Below are positions 1 to 11,699 of a stretch of 64,000 nucleotides of DNA, piece after piece. The stretch's first letter is position 1, and every line of letters begins with the position of its first letter. A model generated the notes under the pieces. The model saw only the letters and a program-made list of their open reading frames with translations. It ran no database searches and was not told where the DNA came from. This DNA comes from Gonatopus flavifemur (taxonomy: Eukaryota > Arthropoda > Insecta > Hymenoptera > Dryinidae). A program made the translations under genes and the position numbers. Location of the stretch: contig JAFFJZ010000016.1 of assembly GCA_018340375.1 (NCBI GenBank), positions 1,743,372 through 1,807,371 of the forward strand, read 5' to 3'.

Positions 1-639
1 TCCACATCTCCCGGCGATGCCTTCAAGAGATCTTGGGGATATATTTCATAACTTGGAATGGTCGTAACTTTGCAAGAAAGAATGTTAGGTGACTTCAATA
101 ACTCATTTTGAAGGGTGAAAGTGATATTAAATGATGCAATTAGGAAATGAAACCCAAAAATTTTGTACGCCATGTCCAGAACCTAAAAATAGTCAAAGAA
201 ACCCACTTTCCGATGAGATAATCTTCAATATCTACAAATTCTGACGTGATGGCCCAATTGTGGCTTTGGATTCGTATTTTACCCAGCAAATTACTTCGGA
301 ATGTACTCGCAGTTGCCTAACAGCGAATTCTCGTTGACTTGTGATAATTTGAAGGATGAATCAATCGATTCTTTTTTTCTTTGAATTCAAAATAACGCAG
401 GGCTGTAAACTAGTTATAGGGTACAGATTATTGACTTCATTGATTGAGAATCTGAAAAAACTGATTTGAAACTGATCAGAAATTGAAATTACTGACTCCA
501 CTCGTAATAACATCTTTAAAAAAACAATGCATGAAAATTGTGTCTGGCTCATAAAACAGGGTAAATTGAAACGCCCTTAGATGTGACATTTGCCACTCGT
601 TGTCATTGTATGTCACGGTTGAAAATTATTGAAAATATC
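1..639. other. No gene seen
   Basis: AT-rich sequence without a supported gene. The only sizeable ORF (63 codons, minus) has no recognisable motif and lies in low-complexity sequence. Confidence 0.6.
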
Positions 640-641
640 TA

Positions 642-912
642 CACGGAGAAAATCCTACACTAGTGATTACTGTAGCCCACACGACTGACTCGTGTTGTGC
701 GATAAAATCATTTTAAAACTACTGGTGAGTGTAGTAACACGAATCAGTCGTGTCTCCGCAGTAGAGAATCATCTTTCTACACGATTCTCTACTGTGGAGA
801 CACGACTTATTCGTGTTACTACACTCACCAGTAGTTTTAAAATTATTTAATTGCATAACACGAGCCAGTCGTGTAAGCTACAGTAACCACTAGTGCAGAG
901 ATTTCCTCCGTG
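642..912. mobile_element. Foldback MITE, TA-flanked, CACGGAG termini
   Basis: The ends are CACGGAGAAAATCC and its reverse complement, directly flanked by TA on both sides (640-641 and 913-914). The two arms pair along most of the 271 bp, with a short loop near 765-780. TA duplication and these termini indicate a non-autonomous Tc1/mariner-type element. It holds no ORF. The element at 7265-7518 has the same termini. Confidence 0.85.
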
Positions 913-2926
913 TACTCATAGAGAACAAACTGTGTACCTTTCTGAGGCGTTCGAAGCCATTCAAAAAAAATTGAAATCTGTGTGTTTGAAACTTTTCGAA
1001 TGAAAAACTTCTGAAAGTGTTTTTCAAACTCTCCTGTTGTATGGGTCTAAACAAGACACTGTTGAGATTGCAATTGGACAATTGCTATTAGCGCATTGCA
1101 ATTCCAATAGCCCGAGTCGGCAAATTTACACTATTTTTATCCTCTCTGTTTTATTGTTTTTATTCTACTCCGCGTGCAAATTTTTATCTCTTGTTGTCCG
1201 TAATTTTCAACAAACAGGATAAAAACAGTCTTTATTTCAGTCTGATTTAATTCTCCAACTGGACAAAAACAGACTTTATTGCTGCTTGATTTGCCGGACA
1301 AGAATGGATTAAAATGAAATCTTTTGCGACCTTCAAGAAACTGAATTTGAACCAAGTTGAATTTATTTCTAATTAAGAGCTCATTTAATATGATAATTTG
1401 ATTTTGATTTCAATAACTGAGACATATGTTCTGTTTATGTTTTCAATGAAGTTCAAAATAAAAAATGGCCTTTCCTAGAGACGCGGTGAATTTTTATTGG
1501 CAATATATCTACATATATAATAACTATAGATATACTGCCAATGTCAATTCACCGTGATTCTAAAGAAAGCTATAAAAATATGCGAACCATAATTTTTGAT
1601 ACTATAATTAAACTCATATTCAATAAGTTTTTACTCCAGAACAACTTCAACTCGAATTTAATTGAATTCCCTAAGCAAACTTATGTCAGACATGGATGAA
1701 ATTTCAATAGAATTATTATACTTATAATATCAAAGATTATAAAATTTATTCTAGAATTATGAAATCGTTTCATCCTAATTATTGATCACCCCAAAATTGA
1801 GATCACGTTCATTATAAGCCATTACGATATTCGGTGTTTTTCCTCATAGAAATGTCAAGTCATTCTGAAAGATATCTTGGAGAATTCAAAAAGATGTCTG
1901 ATGAAACACTAGAAGATATTTGCTTTTATTTTATATTAGATTGCCTCAGTCCAACCTGATGTTTCTTGATTGAAGATTTTCAGTATGTAAATTACATCAA
2001 GGAATAACAATTCATTTCCTCTCGTCATTGGTTCACTAATTTTAATTATAAAGTTTGTTATTGGAATTATTATTATCACTTGAGAAAGAGTTTCTAAGTT
2101 CAGATTTTAGGCTGATTACATCTTGTTTTTCCCATGATGTATTGAATCATAATTGAAGCGCATCAAAGTAGACTAAAATAGCATTATGCAGATAAAAACA
2201 GTACATCTGACTCTTCACCAGACAAAAGCAGTTCAGACCTTCGAAGGTAAAATCAATTGAAGAAGGAATAAAATAGACTAAAATAAGGAGTGGAGGATAA
2301 AGACAGTCCAAATTTTCCGACTGGGGAATTCATACATCATTTATTGCTAATTACACAACGAATGCTCAACATGCTATTATGGTCTGATATTACCCCTTAA
2401 ATGGTAACCATGGATCATTTGTGTTAAGACCAAAACAAAAAATTAGTTCAAATGGATTTGTTAATTTCAAGGTTCAAAGTTTACAATTTCGTATTGCAAT
2501 GTAATAATCATGTAGAAGCGTCTATCGTGTCATTTTATTGTATTCCGAATCCGAGTCTAGAAAATATCCTATTGTCCCCCTTTGAAATTTAATACTTCCT
2601 CTCCATCTAACAGTAGTGTGGCATTGTTTTCTTCTTCTTCAAATCTTCTTTTTCAAAACATATGCTTCATTTGATTTTTTGCAAAAATTTTCAAGTGCTC
2701 AAAAATCCATAGAAATAACCCGTTTTTCTTTTGTATGAATGTAGAAAACTACATGTTCGAAGAATATTGTTGGAATATTTTGTTATTCGCGTCTTGGTTC
2801 CGCGTGCTGCGTTGCATAAAGTGATCGGGGACGATCGTGTCTCGTCGTGCTTTTTCGTCTGCGAGCGCTGTACTCGCCGTTGTCAGTCAAAAATACGTTG
2901 ATCTATCGATGAGATGTATCCTGGAG
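913..2926. other. No gene seen
   Basis: AT-rich sequence with no supported ORF. At about 2795-2900 there is a GC-richer patch containing TCAGT, which resembles an arthropod initiator. It could be the 5' edge of a transcribed unit or LINE, but nothing downstream supports this. Confidence 0.5.
1482..1556. repeat. Short hairpin (tiny MITE or remnant)
   Basis: CGCGGTGAAT, a spacer and TTGGCAATATATCT are followed by their near-exact inverse ending ATTCACCGTG. The whole 75 bp folds into one stem. No coding content. Confidence 0.6.
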
Positions 2927-3081
2927 CAGTGAGGCCAGAAATTCCAACTTTTGCCCCCTCTATCAAGACATTTTGCACTAAACAATCAAATTTCTTTTGT
3001 CGGTGACTTCATTATGAGCGTGGAATCTCTATACAGATGGTGCTAGATGGAGGGGGCAAAACTTGGTTTCTGGCATCACTG
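2927..3081. mobile_element. 155-bp MITE with CAGTGAGGCCAGAAA termini
   Basis: Roughly 45-bp inverted repeats begin CAGTGAGGCCAGAAA on the left and end TTTCTGGCATCACTG on the right. Both arms contain the TTTTGCCCCCTC motif or its complement. No clear target duplication was seen, so the superfamily is open; CAGTG ends occur in hAT elements among others. Confidence 0.7.
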
Positions 3082-3216
3082 TAGTTTTTTTGTGTTATAG
3101 ATTAACCAGTTTGATTTTTTTTATGTAGAATCTAGTTACTGAAATTATTATGAAGGAAAAACCTTATTATAACACGTATGTTTTGTTTAATGAATAAAAC
3201 ACTTATAAAACAACAA

Positions 3217-4985
3217 ATCATCATCATCATGAAGTAATCAGTCTTATGACTGGTTTGGTGAAATCCTCCAACCCTGCCTATTATCCGCTAACTGTTTAAT
3301 TTCTGCATATCTACGACAACCCTTATCTTGTTTAATTTGCTTCATATAACTTAATCTAGGTCTACCTCTTCGAGTTTTACCAATTTTTCCTTCCAATATT
3401 GTTTTCAATAAACTGTCATGCCTCAATGTGTGTCCTATCACATTACTTCTTCTTTTAACAATATGTTTCAAAAGATTTTTTTTCATTTACCTCCTCAAGT
3501 ACTCCTTAATTTTTTACTCTCTCTATCCACTTTACTCTAAGCATCCTTTTATAACACCACATTTCAAAGGCTTCAAGTCTTCGTTGGTCCATTTTTCCAA
3601 TTGTCCAAGTTTCGCAACCATATAATGCTGTGCTCGGAACGTAACTCTTCAAGAATTTCTTCCTTACTGCTGAGCTAATATTCTTCGAACATAGTAACTG
3701 TTTCTTTTGGTGGAAAGTCTGTTTTCCTTGTGCTATTCTTGCTCTTATATCTTTTTCGCTTTTACCGTTCTCTGTAATTATGCTTCCTAGATATTTAAAT
3801 TCTTTGACTTGCTGAATTGTCTCTGCATCTATTTTGATTTTCGTTCTTCTCGATGTTTTCGCTGTTGTACAAATCATGAATTTTATTTTGTCCTTATTTA
3901 TATTCATACAATAGTTTTCCAGTAATATTGTTTTCATAGTGTTGAGAGTATTTTCTAACTCAGCGCCACTCATAGCTAATATAGCTATGTCATCTGCAAA
4001 TCTCAACATGCTTAAATTTTTACCTTGAATCTGTAATTTCAATTGCACTTGCTCCTTCGCTTCGTTCATCGCTTCTTCTATATACAAATTAAAAATCCAT
4101 GGTGATAGTAAGCATCCTCACCCCTCTTTTAATTTGTGCTTCTCGTTTTTGACCCTCTATTTCTATTATTGCGGTTTGATTCTTATATAATTCACATATT
4201 ATTCTCCTATCCTTGAAATTAATTCCTACCTTTTTCAAAATCGTAAACATCTTCCCCCAATCAACATTATCGAATGCTTTTTGTATATCTACAAAACCTA
4301 TATACACAGACGTTTTTAACTCTAGACTTTTCTCTACTACTGTTCTGAGTGCTAATATTGCTTCCCGCGTTCCCCTATTTTTCCTAAAACCGGACTGATC
4401 TTCTGCCAATCTACTCTCTATTTTATTCTCTGTTCTCCTGTATATAATTCTTGTTAGTATTTTCGAGGCATGTGAAGTTAAACTAATCGTTCTGTAGTTC
4501 TCGCATTTGTCTGCTCCTTGTTTTTTTGGAATGGCGACAATTTTATTCTTCTGGAAGTCTTTCGGTACTTCTCCTATTTCGTACATACCTCTGACCAGCT
4601 CAAACAGTGCGTCACGAGTTCTTTGATTGGAGGCTTCGATAAGGTCCGCACTTATGCCATCTATTCCTGGCGCTTTATTATATTTCAATTCTCTTAAAAC
4701 CCTGTCGTATTCCGATCTCAAAATCCAATCTCGCAATTCTTCTTCATCGACATCTTCCTCCCGCTCTAAAAATCCTATATTATCGCTTCCTTCATACAGA
4801 TCTTCTAAATGATTAATTCATTGTTCTATTTTTTCCTCCGTGAATGACCCATGGTCACCATTAACGAGTGCTAAAAAAGACGTTCCCGTTTGAGGGTCAA
4901 GTTCCCCTTCTCAAATCCTTTTGAGAATTCAATTCTTAACAGATTCCTCCAATTCTTATTCATGGTTTAAATTTTTCAATTGAAG
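3217..4985 (-). mobile_element. 5'-truncated LINE, probably RTE-like
   Basis: Minus-strand non-LTR retrotransposon. It ends in a short (GAT)n tail (3217-3230 as ATC on the plus strand) immediately after the ORF terminus, as RTE-type LINEs often do. The 5' end is lost; the recognisable coding sequence starts near 4985, already inside the region before the reverse transcriptase. A second copy of the 3' end lies at 7751-8028 on the plus strand. The clade call rests on the tail and the C-terminal motif, not on a tree. Confidence 0.75.
3244..4985 (-). pseudogene. LINE reverse transcriptase ORF, broken
   Basis: Reverse transcriptase of a non-LTR element, which would copy its RNA at a nicked chromosomal target. 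Visible motifs in order: GIDGISADLIE; FVDIQKAFDNVDW (palm Asp); LRFADDIAIL (catalytic Asp pair); FKYLGS; the thumb-side YGCETWTI; and a C-terminal RRSNVIGHTLRH block. Several lesions are present. There is an in-frame TGA near 4822. About 4 nt are lost after RGVR near 4105, just before a recognisable GCLLSPWIF. Stops separate 3506-4087 from the final 3244-3486 segment, where an A-run has 8 rather than the 7 bases the frame needs. The upstream endonuclease is absent. It cannot encode a working enzyme. Confidence 0.85.
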
Positions 4986-5443
4986 CGAATTACACAAGCC
5001 ATGTACTTTTTCAACTTTCGTTTTCACTCATTCTGAAAATTTTTTCTACACTCACTGTCGATTGAATTCGATAAACAGGATTGTACTTTAGATAAATGCC
5101 TGGTTGATGCAGAAGATTAATTTTCATTAACAAATTATTGGAAGAAATAATTGATGATGGGAGTTTTTTGGGATTAAAATACATTTTCCCATCAAAATTG
5201 TTCGTCTCTCTCGTCGAAGTGATACTTAAACATGGAAGCATGTACTTGAATATAATTTGCTGACAATATAAACAAATTGAATCGAAAATTTTAACACCGC
5301 CCTTAGGAGAATTTACTATTTTTATCATAACGCTTCATTTTTTTCCCGAAAAATTGGCAGAAAAATGAAGCGTTTGAGTCAGAATAAAGTAAATTTCTCT
5401 GAAGGCTAGACAATTGTTGAGGGAGAATAACTTTTTCTTCTTG

Positions 5444-5821
5444 CACTGAGAAAAAAGTTTCCTCCTGACAAATCAACGCATTTGGTTGAGTATTTTCAAG
5501 AAGTATCATTTCATACAAATGAGACATATTGATTATAACCAAACATTGTGTTGAGTCAAGAAATTCATATTTATTAACCATAACCAAATCATTCATTTGA
5601 TTCAAAGTGATTGAAGTTGATGTGAATGAATATGAATTCTTGTCGAATTTAGATCTATCGAATCATAATCGTTATGAAGTTGACTCAAAGAAATATGTGG
5701 TGTATTCAACAACTATGTGATAAAATGAATATTAGTAAATATTTCTTTGGTCGTATCCAAATATACGATTTATTTATTGTAAACAAATCTGATTTGAGTC
5801 AACGAATCTTTTTTCTCAGTG
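5444..5821. mobile_element. 378-bp MITE with CACTGAGAAAAAAG termini
   Basis: Starts CACTGAGAAAAAAG and ends with the exact inverse CTTTTTTCTCAGTG. Inner parts of the arms share a degenerate GTTGACTCAA-type inverted motif. The flanks are tg on both sides rather than TA. The short ORF at 5303-5605 runs across its left boundary and is not convincing. Confidence 0.7.
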
Positions 5822-6361
5822 TGGTTGACTCAAGTTTATATTGATGATGATCTTTACACATAGAGATTGATTATCTGATATTGTTGATAGATTTTATCAA
5901 TCAATCATGTCCACAAATGAGTAGTTCGAGCAAATATTGAGGGAAAATGATAATCTCTCTCTCGACTGACTCCAAATGGTATTGGTGACAATGTTGACAG
6001 ATCAAAAGTTCTCATCGACAATTTATCTGACAAAATCAATATGAAACCTACCAACAATATCTGATGAAAAATTTCAATCTGCAAATATCATCAATATAAC
6101 TCCAAGCCAATCAAGAGAGAAAAACCATAATGTTCCCCCAGTAATTGTTCAGGTCACCAAATTGCTCCCATAATTCGTTTCTAATATCAAGATATGATAT
6201 TCAACTACATACTTACATAATTAGACATCACTTTGACAAGAGAATCGAACACTTCTAATGAGAAAATAGATTTTTCTTACAAAACATTCCCAGTATTACC
6301 CATCCATTCAAATGATTTCTTAATAACAATTCATCTCCTTTGTCAACCGCTCATTCACGTA

Positions 6362-6609
6362 CACTGTAAAAAATATACTTCCTAAACTGCCAAAGAAGTT
6401 TGGCAGTTTTTTACACAAACTTTTTTTGTAAATTACCAAACAAAAGTTTGTAAACATTCAAAAAATTTTGTGATTTCACGAAGATTTTTGAGAATTCACA
6501 AACTTTTGTTCGGCAATTTACAAAAAAGGTTCGGAAATTATTTTTCCAAACCAAGTTTGTAAATTTCCAAGCATTTTTGTTTGGAATTCAACAAATTTTT
6601 TTTACAGTG
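6362..6609. mobile_element. 248-bp MITE, copy 1 (CACTGTAAAAAA ends)
   Basis: TA-flanked on both sides (6360-6361, 6610-6611). Ends CACTGTAAAAAATA and TTTTTTTTACAGTG are inverted, and the interior is built of repeated CAAACTTTTGTT-type motifs in both orientations. A second copy of exactly 248 bp lies in opposite orientation at 38643-38890 with very high similarity, suggesting recent amplification. TA duplication suggests mobilisation by a Tc1/mariner-type enzyme. Confidence 0.9.
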
Positions 6610-7264
6610 TACGGTACATTCCCGTGCATCGGATTCAATTGACAATGAGCATAGAAAAATATTTCAGGATGAATAAAAACGAGAAGTGAGAGGAGCCTAC
6701 ATTCCTCCTTCTAATTCTCATCATTCCAAACATTCAGTTGAATTTAAAAATCGACTGAGACAAATCTATGAAAAATTTAATTTTGAATTTTCTTAAAAAA
6801 ATCGAAAGTTTCAATTTTTTTGTTCTGAAGGGGTGAGCGGAATATCAAGTTGAAAAAAATAATTCAATGCCTAAAATCCTGACTGTACTGACCACTTCAG
6901 TCCAAAACTGATAAATTACTGACTCGCATCAAAATACTGACTCCAGCTGACTTTAAAGTCAGTAAATACTGACTAGTTTGCAGCTCTGAATAACATGATG
7001 TTTTTACCGAAGTTATATTTTTCATTCCTCTTCTCTCACTTGTTTCGTTGGCATGGACAATTCAGAGGGCTTGGAATAACACTACGCTTAACATCCCACT
7101 GCTTCATCAGAATACTCATTGTTAAAAACAATTTTATTCTTCTCTATGATCAATAAAGCATGTAACTTAACTCTTTGATTTTGATTTGTTTATATAAGAG
7201 AAGTGTTATTCTATTTAGAGTATAATAGAGATAGAAATTAATTCTCAAGACGATTGAGAGGATA

Positions 7265-7518
7265 CACGGAGAAACCGTAACATTAGCGATTAATAATTTG
7301 ACACCAATGGTTCGTGTCATGAAAAAAAATGAAGTCTAACAACTTGATTACTGCATTCACATAAATTAATGGTATTTCCTCAGTATTACAGTATATTGTG
7401 AGAACAAGGCTGATTGATGTCAATACAATAACCAGTGGTGTGAACTTCTTTTTTGTTTCTCCTAACACGAGCCATTCGTGTCGCATACAGTAATCGCTAA
7501 TGTTACAGTTTCTCCGTG
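7265..7518. mobile_element. TA-type MITE, CACGGAGAAAC termini
   Basis: The ends CACGGAGAAACCGTAACATT and the inverse of CACGGAGAAACTGTAACATT match over about 20 bp. TA precedes the left end; tg follows the right end (one decayed target base). Inner arms share the GCGATTA and ATTCGTGTC motifs of the element at 642-912. No ORF. Confidence 0.8.
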
Positions 7519-7750
7519 TGCCAAAGTTACCATCGGTGAACGTTTTTGTTTTTGCAACAAAATATAACTAAATCCATAAAAAAATCTAAAATTTTCAAGA
7601 ATGATTCTTTGCGGCTTTTTTCCGAAATTCAAAATTCGGGCTCTATACAGACCTAGATAAAATCTCAAAGAATCTTCCCTGAAACTTTTAGATTTTTTTA
7701 ATGAATTCAGGTTTAAGTCCTCCATGTGGGAGGAAAAACTAAAAAAAATG

Positions 7751-8028
7751 GGAAAAAAAATCTTTTGAAACATATTGTTAAAAGAAGAAGTAATGTGATA
7801 GGACACACATTGAGGCATGACAGTTTATCGAAAACAATATCAGAAGGAAAAATGAATGGTAAAACTGTTGAAGGTAGACCTAAATTGAGTTATGTAAAGC
7901 AAATTATACAAGATAAGAGCTGTCGTAGATATGTAGAAATTAAGCGTTTAGCGGATAATCAACAGGGTTGGAGGATTTCATCAAACCAGTCATAAGACTG
8001 ATTATTTCATGATGATGGATGATTATGA
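7751..8028 (+). mobile_element. 3' fragment of the same LINE, second copy
   Basis: Matches the last ~270 bp of the LINE at 3217-4985, here on the plus strand: KRRSNVIGHTLRHDSL, then LADNQQGWRISSNQS, stop, and a GATGATGGATGAT tail. This copy is 5'-truncated to the C-terminal end of the ORF. It carries the same 8-A run as the other copy, so both share the reading-frame defect. Confidence 0.85.
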
Positions 8029-8035
8029 GTTTTAA

Positions 8036-8238
8036 GGGGATACTAGCGGCGTGATAGCAGCTAAATCGCTTATGAGGAACTACAGACAAACGCTTCAATT
8101 TTATCAAAATATCGTTCTGTACAGCACTTCTACTTGAATCAGAGAAGTGCTGTACAGGGCGATATTTTGATAAAATTGAAGCGTTTGCCTGCAGTTTGTC
8201 ATAAACGATTCGGTTGATGCCACGCCGCTTGTATCACC
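8036..8238. mobile_element. TTAA-flanked palindromic MITE
   Basis: Both flanks are TTAA (8032-8035, 8239-8242). The arms (GGGGATACTAGCGGC and its counterpart GCCGCTTGTATCACC) pair over about 95 bp with a short loop around 8130. TTAA duplication is the hallmark of piggyBac-type integration, but the termini do not start with the usual CC. It abuts the tail of the LINE fragment at 7751-8028. Confidence 0.75.
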
Positions 8239-8242
8239 TTAA

Positions 8243-9602
8243 GTATTTTGTTGCAAAAAAAGTGATCCGATGGTAACTCTGGTGTCCCCTAAAAATCAAC
8301 TGATGTAACAACCACATCCAAATGGCATAACAAAACAAATTACTTCATTTTTTAAAATAAAATTTTCCTCTTCAATGATATCTTCCCTTTTACTGAAAAT
8401 ATTGATAGCAATTTCATTCCAATTTGTTCACATTTAGACGTGCATTTGCATCGAAAAAAAAACGAATCCACTTATGAGACACAACAAAATAATCTCACAA
8501 ATTCTTTACGTTTGTTTATTTTCTTATAAAAGCAACACTCAGGGCACGGGATGGATTATTTAGCAACAGAGATCTGACACTTCTTATATGAAACGACACA
8601 CACGCAGTCACTTGGATTAGTAAACAATTTCATTCTTATCACTTTTAGCCACGTTGCGAGATCACAAAGTTTCCACGGATCAGCAGGCTTTGGTGCGAGC
8701 GATTGGAGCGATGAGGAAGTAATCGTATCGGCGGATGAAGCTCCACTTTATTCAAAATAATCATCAATATCAATAAGAAGAGGCATGTTCAAAGTAGACA
8801 AGAGGAACTGATTTCTACAGAAAGGAAACAATATACATCCTTCCATGTACATAAGAAATTTCATTGTTCAGAAGTATTTTGTCTTTATACATTGCGAAGA
8901 TCAAACTAAACTCTCATGCCTATTTTTTTCTTTGTTTATATTTTTTTCTGCAATTCACGAATAATTCAAACATCACGTACTGTACAGGTGATAATATTCC
9001 ATTTTTAATGAAATTCCGATTTCATTATACATGTATGTACAAGTAAGAATGAATATGATTCAGTACTTTATGTTTTATCGAAATTATTTTCATACACATT
9101 TCATACTACTATCAAAGTTTTTAAACCGAAAAACATATACGCATGTACTTTCTTCTACTTAAAAAAAAAAAAAAAAAAAAGTAATAAAATGTTTAATTTT
9201 AAGCTCTCTGAATTATATTGTTAGAAGAAAATTGATTGATGTTGATGAATTTTTGAAGGTATGTACAAAATGTATGATCAAATAATTATTGTTCGTATAA
9301 AATGATTATATTTCAACATGATAATTATGATTATTATTGTATTCGAAGTAAATATTCTATATCTCGAAAAATGTGCAATGGATTGTAATTATTTTTTTAT
9401 TTGTTATTTTAATGTGATTAAAATTGCTTCATGATCATATATGTGGCTAAGGTTCATTTTATTCTACCCTGGATCCATTCACAATCAATGATTCATGAAT
9501 TTTTTTTTTTATAATCAATTTGATTTCTTTGTTTTCCAAAGTATAGGTGAAAATTGGATATTTATTCTATTGCGTTTATTGATTTTTCGTAGTATCATAA
9601 TA
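8243..9602. other. No gene seen
   Basis: AT-rich, with a 20-base A run at 9161-9180. At about 8525 there is TATAAAAG followed roughly 15 bases later by CTCAGGGCACGG, a possible core promoter, and a GC-richer stretch up to 8740. No ORF or splice structure supports a gene. Confidence 0.45.
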
Positions 9603-10094
9603 AAGCTTACGAATTCTGATTCGTAAGACTTCCCCGAAGATGACAGTGTCAGAAAAAAAGGGTAAAAGTTGATAACAAATGATTAATTTTTTAATCCGAA
9701 GTGGAAACCACGTTTTTTACGCTTTGCATTGAAAAAGTGGTGGGAGAAGTATAAGCTACCAAAAACTACCAGCGACAGAGTTGTCGACCAGTGTATGGAC
9801 AAACATTTTTGAAAGTTTCAGTGCGATCGGACTATTAGTCTGCAAGATACAGCGATTTATTTATCAGCGCGCAACGGAAATTTGTCACGATTTGTTTACC
9901 AGCTCTGCTTCGGATGTCCAATTGATTCCAATTGAAAATATTTCCCATCGGCACTAATGCGGTTCCTTTCCAGTGATATGCAGATTTAGACCATTAGAGA
10001 ATATTTTCTAATGGAGTCTAATTGGAAAGACATTCTTAAAACCAAACAATAACTGCTCACATTTGCAAATATATTTCTATACGGATTTTAAGTA

Positions 10095-10693
10095 CACGGA
10101 GAGAAAAATATCGCTGTCATAACGATACTGGATAGTTGTTCCCGTACAGCACAATCACCGATCCCCGGACATTTCTCCGTCGCCTCTACGTCGCTTCTCC
10201 GTCCATTCGCCTTGTATCCACGTCTCCCTTTTCTCCACCTCGCTTCCACGGAGATGCGACGTGGACATCGGTGGGTGTGCTGTTAGGGGTTATGACTACA
10301 CCGAGAGAAAAAGCATGCTTTAGAAGCATGACACACTTCAATGCTTCTAACGCATTTGTTACAACGTACTTTTAACGCTCGGGACCATGCTTTTTGGGTA
10401 TGTGTCACATGCTTTCTATATAAGCATGGGTACCGAGCGTTGGAAGCACGTTATGACAAATGCATTAGAAACTTTAGTGCGTCAATACTTCTGCAGTATG
10501 CTTTTTCTTTCGGTGTATCAAAAGTTTAGTGGTATCAGTATCGTTACTATGATGATACAAATCATCCGAGGAACGATATAGATCGCCAGCATAGCCATCT
10601 GTATCGTCACCGTAGCGATACAGTCTTGTCACTACGGCTATCTCTTCTTAACCATACTTCAGATCGTTGTAATAGCCATACTTTTTTTCCGTG
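10095..10693. mobile_element. TA-type foldback element interrupted by another MITE
   Basis: Ends CACGGAGAGAAAAATA and the inverse of CACGGAAAAAAAGTATGG, flanked by TA on both sides (10093-10094, 10694-10695). Removing the nested element at 10299-10515 leaves about 380 bp. A further inner palindrome (ACAGCAC..GTGCTGT, about 10143-10282) lies in the left half. The ORFs across it (10136-10581) follow the repeat and are not genes. Confidence 0.7.
10299..10515. mobile_element. 217-bp MITE nested in the 10095-10693 element
   Basis: TA at 10297-10298 and 10516-10517. Ends CACCGAGAGAAAAAGCATGC and GCATACTGCAG..TTTCGGTG are inverted. The arms carry AGCATG and TCGGTACC-like motifs in both orientations. 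The terminal pattern is the same as at 33660-33925 (CACCGAGAGAAAA). Confidence 0.8.
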
Positions 10694-10803
10694 TATATGG
10701 ATTTGCGTTCACGGGGTTACTAGTAATTCTTCGAATATTTTATCTGTTCCTATATGGAAAGTTGAATTGGAATATTAATGGCATCAATCAGGGTTTCCGT
10801 TAA

Positions 10804-11465
10804 GGTAGTTCTCCGGGAGAATTCAGGATCAAATTAGAAAAATTATTGTCATGCAGAGCACCAAGGTCGAAGGAATTCGATAATCATATTCGTTGGGACT
10901 TATATTCTTATTTATGACAGAAAAAGAACCAACTCGAAGTATAAATATACAACCTTGTAACAACAACGCGAAATTTGACATGGTTTTTTTCTTGGAAAAT
11001 TTTTATTTCTGATCCGTTTATGACTTATGAGGGCTCATTTTGTTCCTTGTGAGGTTTAAAAAATCTTTACCATGGGAATCTTTTTATATGAGTCATCATG
11101 ACACTGTCACACACTTTTGTTTATTAATAGTGAAATACATTCTCATAAACAAAAGCGTGGGACAGTGTCATAATGACTCATATAAAAGAATCCCCATGGT
11201 AAAGGGTTTTTAAATCTCACAAGGAACAAAATGAGCCCTCATAAGTCATAAACGGATCAAAAATAAAAATTTTTCAAGAAAAAAACCATGTCAAATTTCG
11301 CGTTGTTGTTACAAGGCTGTTTATTCATCCTTCGAGTTGGTTCTTTTTTTGTCATAAATAAGAATATAAGTCCCAACGAATATGATTATCGAATTCCTTC
11401 GATCTTGGTGCTCTGCTTGACAATAATTCTTCTAATTTGATCCTGAATTCTCCCGGAGAACTACC
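10804..11465. mobile_element. 662-bp long palindrome flanked by TTAA
   Basis: TTAA at 10800-10803 and 11466-11469. The two arms, each about 320 bp, are nearly perfect inverses from GGTAGTTCTCCGGGAG inward to GACACTGTC, with a loop of about 20 bases near 11126-11147. As single-stranded DNA or RNA it would form a hairpin of over 300 bp. No ORF. It shares the TTAAGG junction with the element at 8036-8238. Confidence 0.85.
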
Positions 11466-11699
11466 TTAAGAGGTCCTATTGGTTTGTAATTGTGTTTACA
11501 TGTCAAAATCAACCCGTATCAAAATGTATTTCCTAATGTTGATCTTTTACCAAAAAAAGTTGATAACAACATAAAACAAAAAAGTTTCCGGATAATCACG
11601 GAAAAAAGGAATTCTCGATTGAATTGGAATTGGTATACAACTTTTTCCCATTTGTAACGGATGTACGAAATGGAGAAAATTTCGAGCACCTACGAGGAG

